Source: Ipomoea triloba (Eukaryota > Streptophyta > Magnoliopsida > Solanales > Convolvulaceae). Taken from it: a stretch of DNA of 64,000 nt. The translations under genes were made by a program, and so were the position numbers. Under the pieces are notes generated by a model. It ran no database searches, had not been told where the DNA came from, and saw only the letters and a list, made by a program, of their open reading frames with translations. Every line of letters begins with the position of its first letter. Position 1 is the first letter of the stretch. Positions 10,842 through 22,754 of the stretch are shown here, piece by piece. The DNA lies in NCBI RefSeq assembly GCF_003576645.1, contig NC_044916.1:21617546-21681545 (forward strand). Direction: 5' to 3'.

Positions 10842-11211
10842 GATAGTCTAACTTATACCACCATTCTCTATTGTATCATTCAACCTATCAATGTTAGGGA
10901 ATGTCAATTATGCTTAAGCACTATCATAGACTTAACGTCTATGGATCATAGGCGAGACCCACTTCATTGAGTGTTCTTCTGTCACGCCTCCGTAGAGCAA
11001 TTCCATTAGTGCATTTTTAGCTATAAGATAGTCTAACTTATACTACCATTCTCTATTGTATCATTCAACCTATCAATCTTAGGGAATGTCAATTATGCTT
11101 AAGCACTATCATAGACTTAACGTCTATGGATCATAGGCGAGACCCACTTCATTGAGTGCTCTTCTGTCACGCCTCCTTAGAGCAATCCCATTAGTGTATT
11201 TTTAGCTATAA
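10842..11211. repeat. 185-bp tandem duplication inside one array unit
   Basis: Spacer segment 10842-11026 repeats at 11027-11211 with a few substitutions. After the second copy the usual segment of about 160 bp before the tRNA-Glu promoter is missing. The unit is therefore rearranged, although its Glu gene at 11251 survives. Confidence 0.8.
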
Positions 11212-11250
11212 GTAGGCTATTAAGTATAAATATCAGGGTGGAGCAGCAAA

Positions 11251-11323
11251 TCCGTTGTAGTCTAGACGGTTAGGATACTCGGCTCTCACCCGAGAGACCC
11301 GGGTTTGATTCCTGGCAACGAAA
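11251..11323 (+). tRNA. tRNA-Glu(CTC) copy G12, B-box TTTGATT
   Basis: A-box T-to-A (CTAGACGG), B-box C-to-T, T-stem change (CCTGG) and acceptor mismatch (CAACGAA). Probably inactive. Confidence 0.65.
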
Positions 11324-11381
11324 ACTGCTTTTATGCTTTGATTTTGCACCGCGCATTCACGGCGGAGGGGAAAAAGGATAT

Positions 11382-11466
11382 TGGGGTGAGAGAGGCTCGA
11401 ACTCTCCACCTCAGGATCATTTAGAAGCTATGAGACCTACGCGCTAGCCAACTGCGCCACCACCCC
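11382..11466 (-). tRNA. tRNA-Met(CAT) copy M13, intron variant
   Basis: Consensus except one variable-region base and two intron bases (plus strand CATTTAGAAG). The same variant is at 13263, two units on. Confidence 0.88.
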
Positions 11467-12190
11467 ATGTTGACACTTAGCTTTTAGAGAAGACTGTTTT
11501 ATAGATGTTTTGCTGGAATTGTGGGCTTTTATATTTTAGAGCAGGGGTGTAGTAAATTTAGTAATAATGTGAATAGAGATTAATGAGGGGAACTAGTATA
11601 GCTTAATAAAGAAGGGTAGGGCCTTTGTTTACACTATTCAAGGCATTAGGCTACCATGAGAGCACACTCAGGCCTTTTAGGAACAGAAGCTAGGAGGAAG
11701 AAGAAGAAGAAAATCGAAGAAGGGAAAAGATCCTTTTTAATTATTTGTGGTCTCAGCTCTTGGCTCTCAACCATTTATTCTCTGTGCCTCTTCTTTCTGC
11801 TCAACCTTGGAGTACAGGGGATAGTCTAACTTATACCACCATTCTCTATTGTATCATTCAACCTATCAATCTTAGGGAATGTCAATTATGCTTAAGCACT
11901 ATCATAGACTTAACGTCTGTGGATCATAGGCGAGACCACTTCATTGAGTGCTCTTCTGTCACGCCTCCTTAGAGCAATTCCATTAGTGCATTTTTAGCTA
12001 TAAGATAAAACGCTGCATTGAAATGGAAATATCCAAATTAGTGCTTCTAAGACACACAAGAAGAAAACCGAACAAGTCCAACCGGAGCAGTTTTGTAATC
12101 ACAACATTTTTGTGGCAAAACTGTAGTTTTAACTTTCATCTTACGCTTCTAGCAGGCTATTAAGTATAAATAACAGGGTGGAGCAGCAAA

Positions 12191-12263
12191 TCCGTTGTAG
12201 TCTAGTCGGTTAGGATACTCGGCTCTCACCCGAGAGACCCGGGTTCGATTCCCGGCAACGGAA
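12191..12263 (+). tRNA. tRNA-Glu(CTC) copy G13, consensus
   Basis: Identical to the 810-882 copy. Confidence 0.95.
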
Positions 12264-12321
12264 ACTCCTTTTATGCTTTGATTTTGTACCGCGCGTTCAC
12301 GGCGGAGGGGAAAAAGGATAT

Positions 12322-12406
12322 TGGGGTGAGAGAGGCTCGAACTCTCAACCTCAGGATCACTCAGAAGCTATGAGACCTACGCGCTAGCCAACTGCGCCAC
12401 CACCCC
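12322..12406 (-). tRNA. tRNA-Met(CAT) copy M14, consensus
   Basis: Identical to the 941-1025 copy. Confidence 0.95.
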
Positions 12407-13131
12407 ATGTTGACACTTAGCTTTTAGAGAAGACTGTTTTATAGATGTTTTGCTGGAATTGTGGGCTTTTATATTTTAGAGCAGGGGTGTAGTAAATTTA
12501 GTAATAATGTGAATAGAGATTAATGAGGGGAACTAGTATAGCTTAAATAAGAAGGGTAGGGCCTTTGTTTACACTATTCAAGGCATTAGGCTACCATGAG
12601 AGCACACTCAGGCCTTTTGGGAAGAGAAGCTAGAAAGAAGAAGAAGAAGAAAATCAAAGAAGGGAAAAGATCCTTTTTAATTATTTGTGGTCTCAGCTCT
12701 TGGCTCTCAACCCTTTATTCTCTGTGCCTCTTCTTTCTGCTCAACCTTGGAGTACAGGGGATAGTCTAACTTATACCACCATTCTCTATTGTATCATTCA
12801 ACCTATCAATCTTAGGGAATGTCAATTATGCTTAAGCACTATCATAGACTTAACGTCTATGGATCATAGGCGAGACCCACTTCATTGAGTGCTCTTCGGT
12901 CACGCCTCCTTAGAGCAATTCCATTAGTGCATTTTTAGCTATAAGATAAAACGCTGCATTGAAATGGAAATATCCAAATTAGTGCTTCTAAGACACACAA
13001 GAAGAAAACCGAACAAGTCCAACCGGAGCAGTTTTGTAATCACAACATTTTTGTGGCAAAACTGTAGTTTTAACTTTCATCTTACGCTTCTAGCAGGCTA
13101 TTAAGTATAAATAACAGGGTGGAGCAGCAAA

Positions 13132-13204
13132 TCCGTTGTAGTCTAGTCGGTTAGGATACTCGGCTCTCACCCGAGAGACCCGGGTTCGATTCCCGGCAAC
13201 GGAA
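13132..13204 (+). tRNA. tRNA-Glu(CTC) copy G14, consensus
   Basis: Identical to the 810-882 copy. Confidence 0.95.
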
Positions 13205-13262
13205 ACTCCTTTTATGCTTTGATTTTGTACCGCGCGTTCACGGCGGAGGGGAAAAAGGATAT

Positions 13263-13347
13263 TGGGGTGAGAGAGGCTCGAACTCTCCACCTCAGGATCA
13301 TTTAGAAGCTATGAGACCTACGCGCTAGCCAACCACACCACCACCCC
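13263..13347 (-). tRNA. tRNA-Met(CAT) copy M15, D-arm damaged
   Basis: Intron variant as in M13, plus several D-arm changes (plus strand AACCACACC for AACTGCGCC) that disrupt the A box. Confidence 0.7.
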
Positions 13348-14073
13348 ATGTTGACACATAACTTTTAGAGAAGACTATTTTATAGATGTTTTGCTGGAAC
13401 TGTGGGCTTTTACATTTTAGAGCAGGGGTGTAGTAAATTTAGTAATAATGTGAATAGAGATTAATGAGGGGAACTAGTATAGCTTAATAAAGAAGGGTAG
13501 GGCCTTTGTTTACACTATTCAAGGCATTAGCCTACCATGAGAGCACACTCAGGCCTTTTTGGGAACAGAAGCTAGGAAGAAGAAGAAGAAGAAAATCGAA
13601 GAAGGGAAAAGATCCTTTTTAATTATTTGTGGTCTCAGCTCTTGGCTCTCAACCATTTATTCTCTTTGCCTCTTCTTTCTGCTCAACCTTGGAGTACAGG
13701 GGATTGTCTAACTTATACCACCATTCTCTATTGTATCATTCAACCTATCAATCTTAGGGAATGTCAATTATGCTTAAGCACTATAATAGACTTAACGTCT
13801 ATGGATCATAGGCGAGACCCACGTCATTGAGTGCTCTTCTGTCACGCCTCCTTAGAGCAATTCCATTAGTGCATTTTTAGCTATAAGATAAAACGCTGCA
13901 TTGAAATGGAAATATCCAAATTAGTGCTTCTAAGACACACAAGAAGAAAACCGAACAAGTCCAACCGGAGCAGTTTTGTAATCACAGCATTTGTGTGACA
14001 AAACTGTAGTTTTAACTTTAATCTTACGCTTATAGCAGGCTATTAAGTATAAATAATAAGGTGGAGCAGCAAA

Positions 14074-14146
14074 TATGTTGTAGTCTAGTCGGTTAGGATA
14101 CTCGGCTCTCACCTGAGAGACTTGGGTTTGATTCCCGGCAACGGAA
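14074..14146 (+). tRNA. tRNA-Glu(CTC) copy G15, degenerate
   Basis: Acceptor TATGTTG mispairs at positions 2 and 3. B box is TTTGATT, and further C-to-T changes lie in the anticodon and T stems. Likely a pseudogene. Confidence 0.55.
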
Positions 14147-14204
14147 ACTCTTTTTATGCTTTGATTTTGCATCGCGTGTTCACGGCGGAGCGGAAAAAAG
14201 ATAT

Positions 14205-14289
14205 TGGGGTGAGAGAGGCTCGAACTCTCGACCTCAGGATCACTCAGAAGCTATGAGACCTACGCGCTAACCAACTGCGCCACCACCCC
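14205..14289 (-). tRNA. tRNA-Met(CAT) copy M16, near consensus
   Basis: One D-loop change (CTAACCAAC) and C for T in the variable loop. B box and intron intact. Confidence 0.88.
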
Positions 14290-15014
14290 ATGTTGACACG
14301 TAACTTTTAGAGAAGACTTTTTTATAGATGTTTTGCTGGAACTGTGGGCTTTTACATTTTAGAGCAGGGGTGTAGTAAATTTAGTAATAATGTGAATAGA
14401 GATTAATGAGGGGAACTAGTATAGCTTAATAAAGAAGGGTAGGGCCTTTGTTTACACTATTCAAGGCATTAGGCTACCATGAGAGCACACTCAGGCCTTT
14501 TGGGAACAGAAGCTAGGAAGAAGAAGAAGAAGAAAATCGAAGAAGGGAAAATATCCTTTTTAATTATTTGTGGTCTCAGCTCTTGGCTCTCAACCCTTTA
14601 TTCTCTGTGCCTCTTCTTTCTGCTCCACCTTAGAGTAGAAGGGATAGTCTAACTTATACCACCATTTTCTATTGTATCATTCAACCTATCAATCTTAGGG
14701 ATTGTCAATTATGCTTAAGCACTATCATAGACTTAACGTCTATGGATCATAGGCTAGACCCATTTCATTGAGTGCTCTTCTGTCACGCCTCCTTAGAGCA
14801 ATTCCATTAGTGCATTTTTAGCTATAAGATAAAACGCTGCATTGAAATGGAAATATCCAAATTAGTGCTTCTAAGACACACAAGAAGAGAACCGAACAAA
14901 TCCAACCGGAGAAGTTTTGTAATCACAGCATTTGTGTGACAAAACTGTAGTTTTAACTTTCATCTTACGCTTATAGTAGGCTATTAAGTATAAATAACAA
15001 GGTGGAGCAGCAAA

Positions 15015-15087
15015 TTTGTTGTAGTCTAGTCGGTTAGGATACTCGGCTCTCACCCGAGAGACCCGGGTTTGATTCCCAGCAACGGAA
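15015..15087 (+). tRNA. tRNA-Glu(CTC) copy G16, B-box TTTGATT
   Basis: Acceptor TTTGTTG gives two wobble pairs. B-box C-to-T and T-stem G64-to-A. Confidence 0.65.
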
Positions 15088-15145
15088 ACTCTTTCTATGC
15101 TTTGATTTTGCGCCGCGCGTTCACGGCGGAGCGGAAAAAGGATAT

Positions 15146-15230
15146 TGGGGTGAGAGAAGCTCGAACTCTCGACCTCAGGATCACTCAGAAGCTTTGAGAC
15201 TTACGCGCTAGCCAACTGCGCAACCACCCC
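15146..15230 (-). tRNA. tRNA-Met-like copy M17 with anticodon CAA
   Basis: The plus strand reads GCTTTGAG where other copies read GCTATGAG, so the anticodon is CAA (a Leu anticodon) on a Met body that keeps the intron. T-stem, anticodon-stem and D-stem changes (GAAGCTC, ACTTACG, GCGCAACC) suggest decay rather than a working missense tRNA. Confidence 0.65.
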
Positions 15231-15954
15231 ATGTTGACACGTAGCTTTTAGAGAAGACTATTTTATAGATGTTTTGCTGGAACTGTGGGCTTTTACATTT
15301 TAGAGTAGGGGTGTAGTAAATTTAGTAATAATGTGAATAGAGATTAATGAGGGGAACTAGTATAGCTTAATAAAGAAGGGTAGGGCCTTTGTTTACACTA
15401 TTCAAGGCATTAGGCTACCATGAGAGCACACTTAGGCCTTTTGGGAAGAGAAGCTAGGAAGAAGAAGAAGAAGAAAATCAAAGATGGTAAAAGATCCTTT
15501 TTAATTATGTGTGGTCTCAGCTCTTGGCTCTCAACCCTTTATTTCCTGTGCCTCTGCTTTCTGCTCCACCTTGGAGTACAGGGGATAGTCTAACTTATAC
15601 CACCATTCTCTATTGTATCATTCAACCTATCAATCTTAGGGAATGTCAATTATGCTTAAGCACTATCATAGACTTAACGTCTGTGGATCATAGGCGAGAC
15701 CACTTCATTGAGTGCTCTTCTGTCACGCCTCCTTAGAGCAATTCCATTAGTGCATTTTTAGCTATAAGATAAAACGCTGCATTGAAATGGAAATATCCAA
15801 ATTAGTGCTTCTAAGACACACAAGAAGAAAACCGAACAAGTCCAACCGGAGCAGTTTTGTAATCACAACATTTTTGTGGCAAAACTGTAGTTTTAACTTT
15901 CATCTTACGCTTCTAGCAGGCTATTAAGTATAAATAACAGGGTGGAGCAGCAAA

Positions 15955-16027
15955 TCCGTTGTAGTCTAGTCGGTTAGGATACTCGGCTCTCACCCGAGAG
16001 ACCCGGGTTCGATTCCCGGCAACGGAA
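15955..16027 (+). tRNA. tRNA-Glu(CTC) copy G17, consensus
   Basis: Identical to the 810-882 copy. Confidence 0.95.
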
Positions 16028-16085
16028 ACTCCTTTTATGCTTTGATTTTGTACCGCGCGTTCACGGCGGAGGGGAAAAAGGATAT

Positions 16086-16170
16086 TGGGGTGAGAGAGGC
16101 TCGAACTCTCAACCTCAGGATCACTCAGAAGCTATGAGACCTACGCGCTAGCCAACTGCGCCACCACCCC
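16086..16170 (-). tRNA. tRNA-Met(CAT) copy M18, consensus
   Basis: Identical to the 941-1025 copy. Confidence 0.95.
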
Positions 16171-16895
16171 ATGTTGACACTTAGCTTTTAGAGAAGACTG
16201 TTTTATAGATGTTTTGCTGGAATTGTGGGCTTTTATATTTTAGAGCAGGGGTGTAGTAAATTTAGTAATAATGTGAATAGAGATTAATGAGGGGAACTAG
16301 TATAGCTTAAATAAGAAGGGTAGGGCCTTTGTTTACACTATTCAAGGCATTAGGCTACCATGAGAGCACACTCAGGCCTTTTGGGAAGAGAAGCTAGAAA
16401 GAAGAAGAAGAAGAAAATCAAAGAAGGGAAAAGATCCTTTTTAATTATTTGTGGTCTCAGCTCTTGGCTCTCAACCCTTTATTCTCTGTGCCTCTTCTTT
16501 CTGCTCCACCTTGGAGTACAGGGGATAGTCTAACTTATACCACCATTCTCTATTGTATCATTCAACCTATCAATCTTAGGGAATGTCAATTATTCTTAAG
16601 CACTATCATAGACTTAACGTCTATGGATCATAGGCGAGACCCACTTCATTGAGTGCTCTTCTGTCACTCCTTCTTAGAGCAATTCCATTAGTGCATTTTT
16701 AGCTATAAGAGAAAACGCTGCATTGAAATGGAAATATCCAAATTAGTGCTTCTAAGACACACAAGAAGAAAACCGAACAAGTCCAACCGGAGCAGTTTTG
16801 TAATCACAGCATTTGTGTGACAAAACTGTAGTTTTAACTTTAATCTTACGCTTATAGCAGGCTATTAAGTGTAAGTAATAGGATGGAGTAGCAAA

Positions 16896-16968
16896 TCTGT
16901 TGTAGTGTAGTTGGTTAGGATACTCGGCTCTCACCCGAGAGACCCGGGTTTGATTCCCAGCAACGGAA
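16896..16968 (+). tRNA. tRNA-Glu(CTC) copy G18, B-box TTTGATT
   Basis: Acceptor TCTGTTG, A-box changes (TGTAGTTGG), B-box C-to-T, T-stem G64-to-A. The upstream TATA-like box is lost (TGTAAGTA). Confidence 0.65.
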
Positions 16969-17026
16969 ACTCTATTTATGCTTTGATTTTGCACCGCGCG
17001 TTCACGGCGGAGCGGAAAAAGGATAT

Positions 17027-17111
17027 TGGGGTGAGAGAGGCTTGAACTCTCGACCTAAAGATCACTCAGAAGCTATGAGACCTGAGCGCTAGCCAACTGC
17101 ACCACCACCCC
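17027..17111 (-). tRNA. tRNA-Met(CAT) copy M19, degenerate
   Basis: B box changed to TTCAAGC, anticodon-stem and variable changes (CTAAAGATC), and D-arm changes (CTGAGCGC, CTGCACC). Near twin of M22. Confidence 0.65.
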
Positions 17112-17838
17112 ATATTGGCATGTAGCTTTTAGAGAAGACTATTTTATAGATGTTTTGCTGGAACTGTGGGCTTTTACATTTTAGAGCAGGGGTGTAGTAA
17201 ATTTAGTAATAATGTGAATAGAGATTAATGAGGGGAACTAGTATACCTTAATAAAGAAGGGTAGGGCCTTTGTTTACACTATTCAAGGCATTAGGCTACC
17301 ATGAGAGCACACTCAGGCCTTTTTGGAAGAGAAGCTAGGAAGAAGAAGAAGAAGAAAATCAAAGAAGGGAAAAGATCCTCTTTAACTATTTGTGGTCTCA
17401 GCTCTTGGCTCTCAACACTTTATTCTCTGTGCCTCTTCTTTCTGCTCCACCTTGGAGTACAGGGGATAGTCTAACTTATACCACCATTCTCTATTGTATC
17501 ATTCAACCTATCAATCTTAGGGAATGTCAATTATGCTTAAGCACTATCATAAACTTAACGTCAATGGATCATAGGCGAGACCCACTTCATTGAGTGCTCT
17601 TTTGTCACGCCTCCTTAGAGCAATTCAATTAGTGCATTTTTAGCTATAAGATAAAACGCTGCATTGAAATGGAAAAATATCTAAATTAGTGCTTCTAAGA
17701 CACACAAGAAGAAAACAGAATAAGTCCAACAGGAGCAGTTTTGTAATCACAGCATTTGTGTGACAAAACTGTAGTTTTAACTTTAATCTTACGCTTATAG
17801 CAGGCTATTATGTATAAATAATAAGGTGGAGCAGCAAA

Positions 17839-17911
17839 TCCGTTGTAGTCTAGTCTATTAGGATACTCGGCTCTCACCCGAGAGACCCGGGTTTGATTCC
17901 CTGCAACGGAA
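17839..17911 (+). tRNA. tRNA-Glu(CTC) copy G19, D-loop GG lost
   Basis: D-loop TCTATT replaces the conserved GG, B box is TTTGATT, and T-stem 64 is T. Likely a pseudogene; near twin of G22 and G23. Confidence 0.55.
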
Positions 17912-17969
17912 ACTCTTTTTATGCTTTGATTTTGCACCGCGCATTCACGGCGGAGGGGAAAAAGGATAT

Positions 17970-18054
17970 TAGGGTGAGAGAGGCTCGAACTCTCAACCTC
18001 AGGATCACTCAGAAGTTATGAAACCTGCGGGCTAGCCAACTGCACCACCACCCC
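17970..18054 (-). tRNA. tRNA-Met(CAT) copy M20, degenerate
   Basis: Acceptor change (TAGGGTG), intron change (AGAAGTTATG), and anticodon-arm and D-arm changes (AAACCTGCGGGC). B-box core intact. Confidence 0.6.
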
Positions 18055-18781
18055 ATATTGCCACATAGCTTTTAGAGAAGACTATTTTATAGATGTTTTG
18101 CTGGAACTGTTGGCTTTTACATTTTAGAGCAGGGGTATGGTAAATTTAGTAATAATGTGAATAGAGAATAATGAGGGGAACTAGTATAGCTTAATAAAGA
18201 AGGGTAGGGCCTTTGTTTACACTATTCAAGGCATTAGGCTACCATGAGAGCACACTCAGGCCTTTTGGGAACAGAAGCTAGGAAGAAGAAGAAGAAGAAA
18301 ATCGAAGAAGGGAAAAGATCCTTTTTAATTATTTGTGGTCTCAGCTCTTGGCTCTCAATCCTTTATTCCTTGTGCCTCTTCTTTCTGCTCCACCTTGGAG
18401 TACAGGGGATAGTCTAACTTATACCACCATTCTATATTGTATCATTCAACCTATCAATCTTAGGGAATGTCAATTATGCTTAAGCAATATCATAGACTTA
18501 ACGTCTATGGATCATAGGCGAGACCCACTTCATTGAGCGCTCTTCTGTCACGCCTCCTTAGAGCAATTCCATTAGTGCATTTTTAGCTATAAGATAAAAC
18601 GCTGCATTGAAATGGAAAAATATCCAAATTAGTGCTTCTAAGACACACAGGAAGAAAACCGAACAAGTCCAACCGGAGCAGTTTTGTAATCACAGCATTT
18701 GTGTGACAAAACTGTAGTTTTAACCTTAATCTTACGCTTATAGTAGGCTATTAAGTATAAATAATAGGGTGGAGTAGCAAA

Positions 18782-18854
18782 TCCGTTGTAGTCTAGTCGG
18801 TTAGGATACTCGGCTCTCACCCGAGAGACCCGGGTTTGATTCCCGGCAACGGAA
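18782..18854 (+). tRNA. tRNA-Glu(CTC) copy G20, single B-box change
   Basis: The only change from consensus is B-box C-to-T (TTTGATT), so this copy isolates that mutation. Confidence 0.8.
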
Positions 18855-18912
18855 ACTCTTTTTATGCTTTGATTTTGCACAGCGCGTTCACGGCGGAGCG
18901 GAAAAAGGATAT

Positions 18913-18997
18913 TGGGGTGAGAGAGGCTCAAACTCTCAACCTCACGATCACTCAGAAGCTATGAGACCTACGCACTAGCCAACTGCGCCACCACCCC
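18913..18997 (-). tRNA. tRNA-Met(CAT) copy M21, B-box variant
   Basis: B-box CG changed to TG on the gene strand, one anticodon-stem change (CACGATC) and one D-arm change (CGCACTAG). Confidence 0.7.
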
Positions 18998-19715
18998 ATG
19001 TTGACACATAACTTTTAGAAAAGACTATTTTATAGATGTTTTGCTGGAACTGTGGGCTTTTACATTTTAGAGCAGAGGTGTAGTAAATTTAGTAATAATG
19101 TGAATAGAGATTAATGAGGGGAACTAGTATAGCTTAATAAAGAAGGGTAGGGCCTTTGTTTACACTATTTAAGTCATTAGGCTACCACGAGAGCACACTC
19201 AGGCCTTTTGGGAACAGAAGCTAGGAAGAAGAAGAAGAAGAAAATCGAAGAAGGGAAAAGATCCTTTTTAATTATTTGTGGTCTCAGCTCTTGGCTCTCA
19301 ACCCTTTATTCTCTGTGCCTCTTCTTTCTGCTCCACCTTGGAGTACAGGGGATAATTTAACTTATACCACCATTCTCTATTGTATCATTCAACCTATCAA
19401 TCTTAGGGAATGTCAATTATGCTTAAGCAATATCATAGACTTAACGTCTATAGATCATAGGCGAGACCCACTTCATTGAGTGCTCTTCTGTAACGCCTCC
19501 TTAGAGCAATTCCATTAGTGCATTTTTAGCTATAAGACTGCATTGAAATGGAAATATCCAAATTAGTGCTTCTAAGACACACAAGAAGAAAACCGAACAA
19601 GTCCAACCGGAGCAGTTTTGTAATCACAGCATTTGTGTGACAAAACTGTAGTTTTAACTTTAATCTTACGCTTATAGCAGGCTATTAAGTGTAAGTAATA
19701 GGGTGGAGTAGCAAA

Positions 19716-19788
19716 TCTGTTGTAGTCTAGTTGGTTAGGATACTCGGCTCTCACCCGAGAGACCCGGGTTTGATTCCCGGCAACGGAA
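19716..19788 (+). tRNA. tRNA-Glu(CTC) copy G21, B-box TTTGATT
   Basis: Acceptor TCTGTTG, D-loop TTGGTT, B-box C-to-T. Near twin of the copy at 16896, 2,820 bp upstream. Confidence 0.7.
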
Positions 19789-19846
19789 ACTCTATTTATG
19801 CTTTGATTTTGCACCGCGCGTTCACGGCGGAGCGGAAAAAGGATAT

Positions 19847-19931
19847 TGGAGTGAGAGAGGCTTGAACTCTCGACCTCAAGATCACTCAGAAGCTATGAGA
19901 CCTGAGCGCTAGCCAACTGCACCACCACCCC
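19847..19931 (-). tRNA. tRNA-Met(CAT) copy M22, degenerate
   Basis: Near twin of M19 (2,820 bp upstream): B box TTCAAGC and the same D-arm changes, with a further acceptor change (TGGAGTG). Confidence 0.6.
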
Positions 19932-20658
19932 ATATTGGCATGTAGCTTTTAGAGAAGACTATTTTATAGATGTTTTGCTGGAACTGTGGGCTTTTACATT
20001 TTAGAGCAGGGGTGTAGTAAATTTAGCAATAATGTGAATAGAGATTAATGAGGGGAACTAGTATACCTTAATAAAGAAGGGTAAGGCCTTTGTTTACACT
20101 ATTCAAGGCATTAGGCTACCATGAGAGCACACTTAGGCCTTTTGGGAAGAGAAGCTAGGAAGAAGAAGAAGAAGAAAATCAAAGAAGGGAAAAGATCCTC
20201 TTTAACTATTTGTGGTCTCAGCTCTTGGCTCTCAACACTTTATTCTCTGTGCCTCTTCTTTCTGTTCCACCTTGGAGTACAGGGGATAGTCTAACTTATA
20301 CCACCATTCTCTATTGTATCATTCAACCTATCAATCTTAGGGAATGTCAATTATGCTTAAGCACTATCATAGACTTAACGTCAATGGATCATAGGCGAGA
20401 CCCACTTCATTGAGTGCTCTTTTGTCACGCCTCCTTAGAGCAATTCCATTAGTGCATTTTTAGCTATAAGATAAAACGCTGCATTGAAATGGAAAAATAT
20501 CTAAATTAGTGCTTCTAAGACACACAAGAAGAAAACAGAACAAGTCCAACAGGAGCAGTTTTGTAATCACAGCATTTGTGTGACAAAACTGTAGTTTTAA
20601 CTTTAATCTTACGCTTATAGCAGGCTATTATGTATAAATAATAAGGTGGAGCAGCAAA

Positions 20659-20731
20659 TCCGTTGTAGTCTAGTCTATTAGGATACTCGGCTCTCACCCG
20701 AGAGACCCGGGTTTGATTCCCAGCAACGGAA
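20659..20731 (+). tRNA. tRNA-Glu(CTC) copy G22, D-loop GG lost
   Basis: D-loop TCTATT, B box TTTGATT, T-stem G64-to-A. Likely a pseudogene. Confidence 0.55.
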
Positions 20732-20789
20732 ACTCTTTTTATGCTTTGATTTTGCACCGCGCATTCACGGCGGAGGGGAAAAACGATAT

Positions 20790-20874
20790 TAGGGTGAGAG
20801 AGGCTTGAACTCTCAACCTCAGGATCACTCAGAAGCTATGAAACCTGCTGGCTAGCCAACTGCACCACCATCCC
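20790..20874 (-). tRNA. tRNA-Met(CAT) copy M23, degenerate
   Basis: Acceptor changed on both strands (TAGGGTG; ATCCC), B box TTCAAGC, and D-arm changes. Identical in these features to M25. Confidence 0.55.
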
Positions 20875-21598
20875 ATATTGGCACATAGCTTTTAGAGAAG
20901 ACTATTTTATAGATGTTTTGCTGGAACTGTGGGCTTTTACATTTTAGAGCAGGGGTGTAGTAAATTTAGTAATAATGTGAATAGAGATTAATGAGGGGAA
21001 CTAGTATAGCTTAATAAAGAAGGGTAGGGCCTTTGTTTACACTATTCAAGGCATTAGGCTACCATGAGAGCACACTCAGGCCTTTTGGGAAGAGAAGCTA
21101 GGAAGAAGAAGAAGAAGAAAATCAAAGAAGGGAAAAGATCCTTTTTAATTATTTGTGGTCTCAGCTCTTGGCTCTCAACCCTTTATTCTCTGTGCCTCTT
21201 CTTTCTGCTCCACCTTGGAGTACAGGGGATAGTCTAACTTATACCACCATTCTCTATTGTATCATTCAACCTATCAATCTTAGGGAATGTCAATTATGCT
21301 TAAGCACTATCATAGACTTAACGTCTGTGGATCATAGGCGAGACCACTTCATTGAGTGCTCTTCTGTCACGCCTCCTTAGAGCAATTCCATTAGTGCATT
21401 TTTAGCTATAAGATAAAACGCTGCATTGAAATGGAAATATCCAAATTAGTGCTTCTAAGACACACAAGAAGAAAACCGAACAAGTCCAACAGGAGCAGTT
21501 TTGTAATCACAGCATTTGTGTGACAAAACTGTAGTTTTAACTTTAATCTTACGCTTATAGCAGGCTATTATGTATAAATAATAAGGTGGAGCAGCAAA

Positions 21599-21671
21599 TC
21601 CGTTGTAGTCTAGTCTATTAGGATACTCGGCTCTCACCCGAGAGACCCGGGTTTGATTCCCTGCAACGGAA
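21599..21671 (+). tRNA. tRNA-Glu(CTC) copy G23, D-loop GG lost
   Basis: D-loop TCTATT, B box TTTGATT, T-stem 64 is T, matching G19. Confidence 0.55.
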
Positions 21672-21729
21672 ACTCTTTTTATGCTTTGATTTTGCACCGC
21701 GCATTCACGGCGGAGGGGAAAAAGGATAT

Positions 21730-21814
21730 TAGGGTGAGAGAGGCTCGAACTCTCAACCTCAGGATCACTCAGAAGCTATGAGACCTACGCGCTAGCCAAC
21801 TGCACCACCACCCC
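21730..21814 (-). tRNA. tRNA-Met(CAT) copy M24, acceptor variant
   Basis: One acceptor change (TAGGGTG) and one D-stem change (CTGCACC). B box, intron and anticodon intact. Confidence 0.78.
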
Positions 21815-22538
21815 ATGTTGACACTTAGTTTTTAGAGAAGACTATTTTATAGATGTTTTGCTGGAATTGTGGGCTTTTATATTTTAGAGCAGGGGTGTAG
21901 TAAATTTAGTAATAATGTGAATAGAGATTAATGAGGGGAACTAGTATAGCTTAAATAAGAAGGGTAGGGCCTTTTTTTACACTATTCAAGGCATTAGGCT
22001 ACCATGAGAGCACACTCAGGCCTTTTGGGAAGAGAAGCTAGAAAGAAGAAGAAGAAGAAAATCAAAGAAGGGAAAAGATCCTTTTTAATTATTTGTGGTC
22101 TCAGCTCTTGGCTCTCAACCCTTTATTCTCTGTGCCTCTTCTTTCTGCTCCACCTTGGAGTACAGGGGATAGTCTAACTTATACCACCATTCTCTATTGT
22201 ATCATTCAACCTATCAATCTTAGGGAATGTCAATTATGCTTAAGCACTATCATAGACTTAACGTCTGTGGATCATAGGCGAGACCACTTCATTGAGTGCT
22301 CTTCTGTCACGCCTCCTTAGAGCAATGCCATTAGTGCATTTTTAGCTATAAGATAAAACGCTGCATTGAAATGGAAATATCCAAATTAGTGCTTCTAAGA
22401 CACACAAGAAGAAAACCGAACAAGTCCAACCGGAGCAGTTTTGTAATCACAGCATTTGTGTGACAAAACTGTAGTTTTAACTTTAATCTTACGCTTATAG
22501 CAGGCTATTATGTATAAATAATAAGGTGGAGCAGCAAA

Positions 22539-22611
22539 TCCGTTGTAGTCTAGTCTATTAGGATACTCGGCTCTCACCCGAGAGACCCGGGTTTGATTCC
22601 CAGCAACGGAA
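22539..22611 (+). tRNA. tRNA-Glu(CTC) copy G24, D-loop GG lost
   Basis: Same variants as the copy at 20659, two units upstream. Confidence 0.55.
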
Positions 22612-22669
22612 ACTCTTTTTATGCTTTGATTTTGCACCGCGCATTCACGGCGGAGGGGAAAAACGATAT

Positions 22670-22754
22670 TAGGGTGAGAGAGGCTTGAACTCTCAACCTC
22701 AGGATCACTCAGAAGCTATGAAACCTGCTGGCTAGCCAACTGCACCACCATCCC
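22670..22754 (-). tRNA. tRNA-Met(CAT) copy M25, degenerate
   Basis: Same variants as M23, two units upstream. Confidence 0.55.
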
